This document shows, one piece after another, positions 59,835 to 64,000 of a DNA stretch of 64,000 nucleotides. The stretch comes from Acrocarpospora pleiomorpha (GTDB lineage Bacteria; Actinomycetota; Actinomycetes; Streptosporangiales; Streptosporangiaceae). The notes below the pieces were generated by a model. It saw only the letters and a program-made list of their open reading frames with translations, did no database searches and had not been told where the DNA came from. How positions within the stretch are numbered: the stretch's first letter is position 1; the number at the start of each line of letters is the position of its first letter. The stretch lies in assembly GCF_009687885.1 (NCBI RefSeq), contig NZ_BLAF01000009.1, positions 176,001-240,000 on the forward strand, read 5' to 3'. The position numbers and the translations under genes are program-made.

Positions 59835-61058
59835 ATGGCGGACAAGGCGCTGCGGTGTGCGCGGCTGGTGGACGTGGTCGCGGGGCGGGTGCTCGACGAT
59901 CAGGTGATCCTGATCGAGGGGGAGCGGGTGGTCGATGTCCGTCCCGCCGCCGAGGCCGCGTTCGAGGGTGAACTGATCGATCTGGGCGACGTGACGGTCG
60001 CGCCAGGGCTGATCGACCTGCACACCCACCTGGTCGGTGTCGCGGCCTGTGGTGACTACGCGCAGGAGCTCAAGTACAGCGCCGCCCAGCAGACCCTGGC
60101 CGGGGTGCCCAACGCCCGCGACACGCTGATGGCCGGATTCACCACCGTCCGCGATGTGGGGACATTTCGGGCATTTCTGGATGTGGCATTACGGGATGCC
60201 ATTGACGCTGGGCACATTCTGGGGCCCCGGATGGCGGTCGCAGGGGCGTACATCACAGTCAAGGGCGGCGGGGGCATGGTCACCGGTCTCGCCCCCGACA
60301 TCGAGCTGCCGCGTGAGTTCCGGTTCGGGCAGACCGCCGGCGTGGACGACATCCGCGAGCGCGTCCGCGAGATCATCTTCAACGGCGCCGACCTGATCAA
60401 AGTGATCGCCACCGGCGCGGTCCTCGCCAACGGCACCGTCCCCGGCGCCCCCGAACTGACCGAGCCCCAGCTCCGCGCCGCCGTCGAGGAAGCCTCCTGG
60501 TACGGCCGCCACGTCGCCGCCCACGCCCACGGCGCGGAAGGCGTCAAACGCGCGATCCGGGCGGGCGTGCGCTCGATCGAACACGCCTGCTTCCTCGACG
60601 ACGAGGGCGTGGACCTGATGCTCGAACACGGCACCTACCTGTCCGCCGACATCTGGTGGGCCGACTGGATCACCGAGACCGGCCCGTCCCAGGGCTACGA
60701 CGCCGAACAGCTCCGCAAGAACGACGAGACCGCCGAAGCCCAGCGCACCGCGTTCGCCAAAGCCGTCAAAGCCGGCGTGAAGATCGGTTTCGGCACCGAC
60801 GCGGGCGGCTTCCCGCACGGCCTCCAGGCCCGCCAGCTCGCCACCATGGTCGAGTACGGCATGACCCCCGTGGCCGCCCTCCGCGCCGCAACCCTGACCA
60901 GCGCCGAATGCATGGGCTGGGAAGATCGGGTGGGTTCGCTCACCCCCGGCAGGTACGCCGACCTGATCGCCATCCCCGGCACCCTAGATATCCAGAAATT
61001 TCAGCATGTGTCCTTCGTGATGAAGGGCGGCACGGTCGTCAAGAACGAGCTCGGGTGA
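59835..61058 (+). CDS. Metal-dependent amidohydrolase (Xaa-Pro dipeptidase/imidazolonepropionase-like)
   Basis: 407 residues from ATG 59835, preceded by AAAGGGGGG. Amidohydrolase barrel: H63/H65 in DLHTHL, carboxylated K188 in LIKVIATG, H229/H231 in AAHAHG, H249 in SIEHACF and D321 in FGTDAGG, a full binuclear metal site. TLTSAECMGWEDRVGSLTPG, then RYADLI, is the usual end. Probably hydrolyses a cyclic amide or dipeptide; the neighbouring S9 peptidase could feed it. Its stop overlaps the transporter start as GTGA (61055-61058). Confidence 0.92.
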   Translation: MADKALRCARLVDVVAGRVLDDQVILIEGERVVDVRPAAEAAFEGELIDLGDVTVAPGLIDLHTHLVGVAACGDYAQELKYSAAQQTLAGVPNARDTLMAGFTTVRDVGTFRAFLDVALRDAIDAGHILGPRMAVAGAYITVKGGGGMVTGLAPDIELPREFRFGQTAGVDDIRERVREIIFNGADLIKVIATGAVLANGTVPGAPELTEPQLRAAVEEASWYGRHVAAHAHGAEGVKRAIRAGVRSIEHACFLDDEGVDLMLEHGTYLSADIWWADWITETGPSQGYDAEQLRKNDETAEAQRTAFAKAVKAGVKIGFGTDAGGFPHGLQARQLATMVEYGMTPVAALRAATLTSAECMGWEDRVGSLTPGRYADLIAIPGTLDIQKFQHVSFVMKGGTVVKNELG

Positions 61059-61956
61059 ACCGCTCCTACCTCGCCGGAATCGCCGCCCTGGTCAGCGTCA
61101 CCGCGATCTGGGGTTCCACATTCCCGCTGACCAAGGACATGCTGCTCCGACTACCCGTAGCGGACCTGTACGCGGTGCGCTTCGCGATCGCCGTCGCCGT
61201 CCTGATGGCCATCCGGCCGAGATCCATCCTCGGACTCACCCGCCGCACCTGGCTGACCGGAATCGCCCTCGGCCTGGTGTACGGCGCCGCCCTCGTCGTC
61301 CAGACCCTCGCGCTGATCGAGCTGCCGTCCTCGGTGTCGGGTTTCGTGACCGGGTCGTACCTCGTGCTGACGCCGTTACTGGCCTGGGTCTGGACCAGAA
61401 CCGTGCCGGAACGCAGGACCTGGGTCGCGGTCGCCCTGGCCACCGCCGGAATGGCCGCGTTCACCCTACTCAGCGGCGGCGACACCGGCGGCGTGATCGC
61501 GCCGGGCCCGGTCGCGCTGACCCTGCTCTCCGCCGCCCTCTACGCGGTGCACATCGTCGCCCTCGGCCGCTGGTCCAGCCCCGAGGAGGCGTACCCCTTG
61601 TCGATCATCCAGATCCTCACCCTGACCGTGATCATGTGGGTGGCCGCCGCGCCCGGCGGCGTGGCCATGCCCGCGACCACCGCCGACTGGGCCGGGGTCC
61701 TCTACCTGGCCACCATCGCTGGCGCCTTCACCTTCCTGGCCCAGACCTGGGCACAGGCCCACGTTCCGCCCACGGCCGCCGCCGTCGTCATCTCGGCGGA
61801 ACCGCTGTGGGCCACCGGCTTCGCCTTCGCCCTCTACGACGAGGCGCTCACCTGGCCCGTCCTCGTCGGCGGCGCCTGCGTGGTCGCCGCGATGATCCTG
61901 GTCGCCTGGCCTCGGCGCGAGGCGGCCGTCCCCCACTGGCTTCCTGAGGAGGCGAC

Positions 61957-63119
<1,163 letters not shown>

Positions 63120-63123
<4 letters not shown>

Positions 63124-63413
63124 CCACCACAGACGGCCACGCCACTCCTCGCACACCGCCCCGCGACCCCGATCCGAGCATTTCGGGTAGTGCTTCTGGT
63201 GTCTCGCCCGACGACCTGGATCCGAGCGTTTCGGGTGGTGCTTCTGGTGTATCGCTTGGTGGCCCGGATCCGAGTATTTCGGGTGGTCTGGTGTATCGCT
63301 TGGTGGCCCGGATCCGAGTATTTCGGGTGGTGCTTCTGGTGTATCGCCCGGCGACCTGGATCCGAGTATTTCGGGTGGTGGTTCTCGTGTATCGCTTGGT
63401 GGCCCGGACATGA
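63120..63413 (+). CDS. Repeat-encoded leader ORF, probably the shifted start of the ThDP enzyme gene
   Basis: ATG 63120 is coupled to the dehydrogenase stop and reads MTTTDGHATPRTPPRDP, then DPSISGSASGVSPDDL and DPSVSGGASGVSLGGP from 48-bp repeats. In the third repeat 4 bp are missing, and the frame changes to Arg/Val-rich sequence, running to TGA at 63411-63413. That TGA overlaps ATG 63410. Without the 4-bp loss the frame would run straight into the ThDP enzyme. Could be a real coupled leader, a broken N-terminus, a phase-variable switch or a sequencing slip. Confidence 0.5.
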
Positions 63414-63454
63414 GCGTCGCAGGTGGGGTTGCTCCCGTATCGTCTGGTGGTCCG
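63171..63454 (+). repeat. 48-bp tandem repeats before the ThDP enzyme
   Basis: Units begin GATCCGAG at 63171, 63219, 63267, 63311 and 63359, with a decayed sixth from 63407. Spacing is 48, 48, 44, 48, 48. The third unit lacks four bases around GGTGGTGCTTCTGG. In frame each unit encodes 16 residues, D-P-S-I-S-G-G-A-S-G-V-S-x-x-x-x. Confidence 0.92.
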
Positions 63455-64000
63455 AGTACGACGACCGCCGCGCACGTGCTGGCCCTGACTCTGGTCGCGT
63501 GCGGCGTGGACACGGTCTTCGGTATCCCTGGCACGCACAACCTCGCCATCTACCAGGCGTTGGCCGAGGCAGGCGTTCGCTGCGTCACCACCCGCCACGA
63601 GCAGGGCGCGGGCTACGCCGCCGATGGCTACGCACGGGCGACCGGCCGCCCCGGCATCGTCCTCACCACCACAGGCCCGGCCGTCCTCAACGCCGCCGCC
63701 GCGCTCGCCCAGGCTTACTCCGATTCGTCCCCCGTCCTGCTCATCTCGCCTGGCGTCCCGCTCACCCCCCCCCGCCTCGGCCGCGGTTACCTGCACGAAT
63801 CCAAAGACCAGTCCCGCGCCCTGGACTCTCTCTGCGCCTGGAGCCACCGCGTCACCTCCCCCGAGGAGATCCCCGCCGCCCTCTCCCGCGCCTTCGCTTC
63901 CTTCACCGAGGCCCGCCCCCGCCCGATCCACCTGGAAATCCCGGTAGACCTCCTCGACCTCCCCACGTCCGTCCCCCCGGCCACCCCATTCCGGGTTCCA
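63410..64000 (+). CDS. Thiamine-diphosphate enzyme, acetolactate synthase/AruI-like (3' end outside window)
   Basis: N-terminal 197 residues visible from ATG 63410. After SVAGGVAPVSSGGPSTTTAA comes the ThDP-binding Pyr domain: ALTLVACGVDTVFGIPGTHN, with the catalytic-type Glu in TTRHEQGAGYAADGYAR, TGRPGIVLTTTGPAVLNAAA, and LHESKDQSRAL; it ends in PRPIHLEIPVDLLD. The pattern HNLAIYQAL and YLHESKDQS fits 2-oxoacid decarboxylases of the 5-guanidino-2-oxopentanoate (AruI) kind better than true acetolactate synthase. ATGA coupling to the leader ORF. The frame is open to the window edge. Confidence 0.88.
   Translation, partial: MSVAGGVAPVSSGGPSTTTAAHVLALTLVACGVDTVFGIPGTHNLAIYQALAEAGVRCVTTRHEQGAGYAADGYARATGRPGIVLTTTGPAVLNAAAALAQAYSDSSPVLLISPGVPLTPPRLGRGYLHESKDQSRALDSLCAWSHRVTSPEEIPAALSRAFASFTEARPRPIHLEIPVDLLDLPTSVPPATPFRVP

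Overview
The window is high-G+C, gene-dense actinobacterial DNA. The mix of secreted polysaccharidases with PSPSP linkers, STAND/NB-ARC ATPases, a Ser/Thr kinase, PAC2 and PtpB-like proteins, a terpene cyclase with its P450, and actinobacterial HrpA suggests a filamentous soil actinomycete, probably Streptosporangiales (Nonomuraea/Streptosporangium-like). That placement is inference from gene content. I saw no rRNA, tRNA or CRISPR array.

Layout. 1-3693: 3' part of hrpA. 3.7-7.0 kb: a decayed patch with a GntR relic, a complete IS630-type element inserted in a CTAG site at the stop codon of a marR gene, a divergent MarR/azoreductase pair with a clear operator, and relics of a histidine kinase and an unknown gene. 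7.0-12.2 kb: HAD protein, Ser/Thr kinase, choice-of-anchor I propeller protein, SGNH hydrolase. 12.3-21.3 kb: membrane-tethered STAND ATPase convergent with a small membrane protein, PtpB-like phosphatase, PAC2-Gfo/Idh operon, a second STAND ATPase without output domain, and a 54-aa acidic protein. 21.3-23.8 kb: P450 plus terpene synthase. 24.1-27.9 kb: ABC-2 permease and a fused peptidase/ABC-ATPase. 28-35 kb: GH3 beta-glucosidase, membrane protein, HIT protein, TetR-DUF998 operon, HTH relic, GNAT fusion. 35.1-39.7 kb: CopC/CopD and a multidomain GH18 chitinase.

40-56.4 kb is a plant cell-wall (probably glucuronoxylan) utilisation locus: a cupin/PmoA-like/Gfo-Idh operon, secreted GH30, a TAP-like peptidase, a sugar ABC importer (binding lipoprotein and two permeases; no ATPase, probably a shared one), a LacI regulator, intracellular GH5, secreted CBM22-CBM22-GH10-CBM9 xylanase and intracellular GH43. 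The inferred scheme is that secreted GH30/GH10 release oligosaccharides, the ABC system imports them, GH5/GH43 cut them inside, and the LacI protein controls the set. Three promoters here share one layout: -35/-10 followed by a weak and then a perfect GAAA-S-TTTC palindrome exactly 20 bp apart. The lacI gene has a variant site. This is the clearest unlabelled regulatory structure in the window.

56.7-64 kb: an anchored unknown protein, an S9 peptidase with a 15-residue repeat insertion, then a tightly overlapping operon of amidohydrolase, EamA transporter, acyl-CoA dehydrogenase and the start of an AruI-like ThDP enzyme. The last gene is preceded by 48-bp tandem repeats in which one unit has lost 4 bp. 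This moves the repeat ORF out of frame, and it stops at an ATGA that restarts the enzyme frame.
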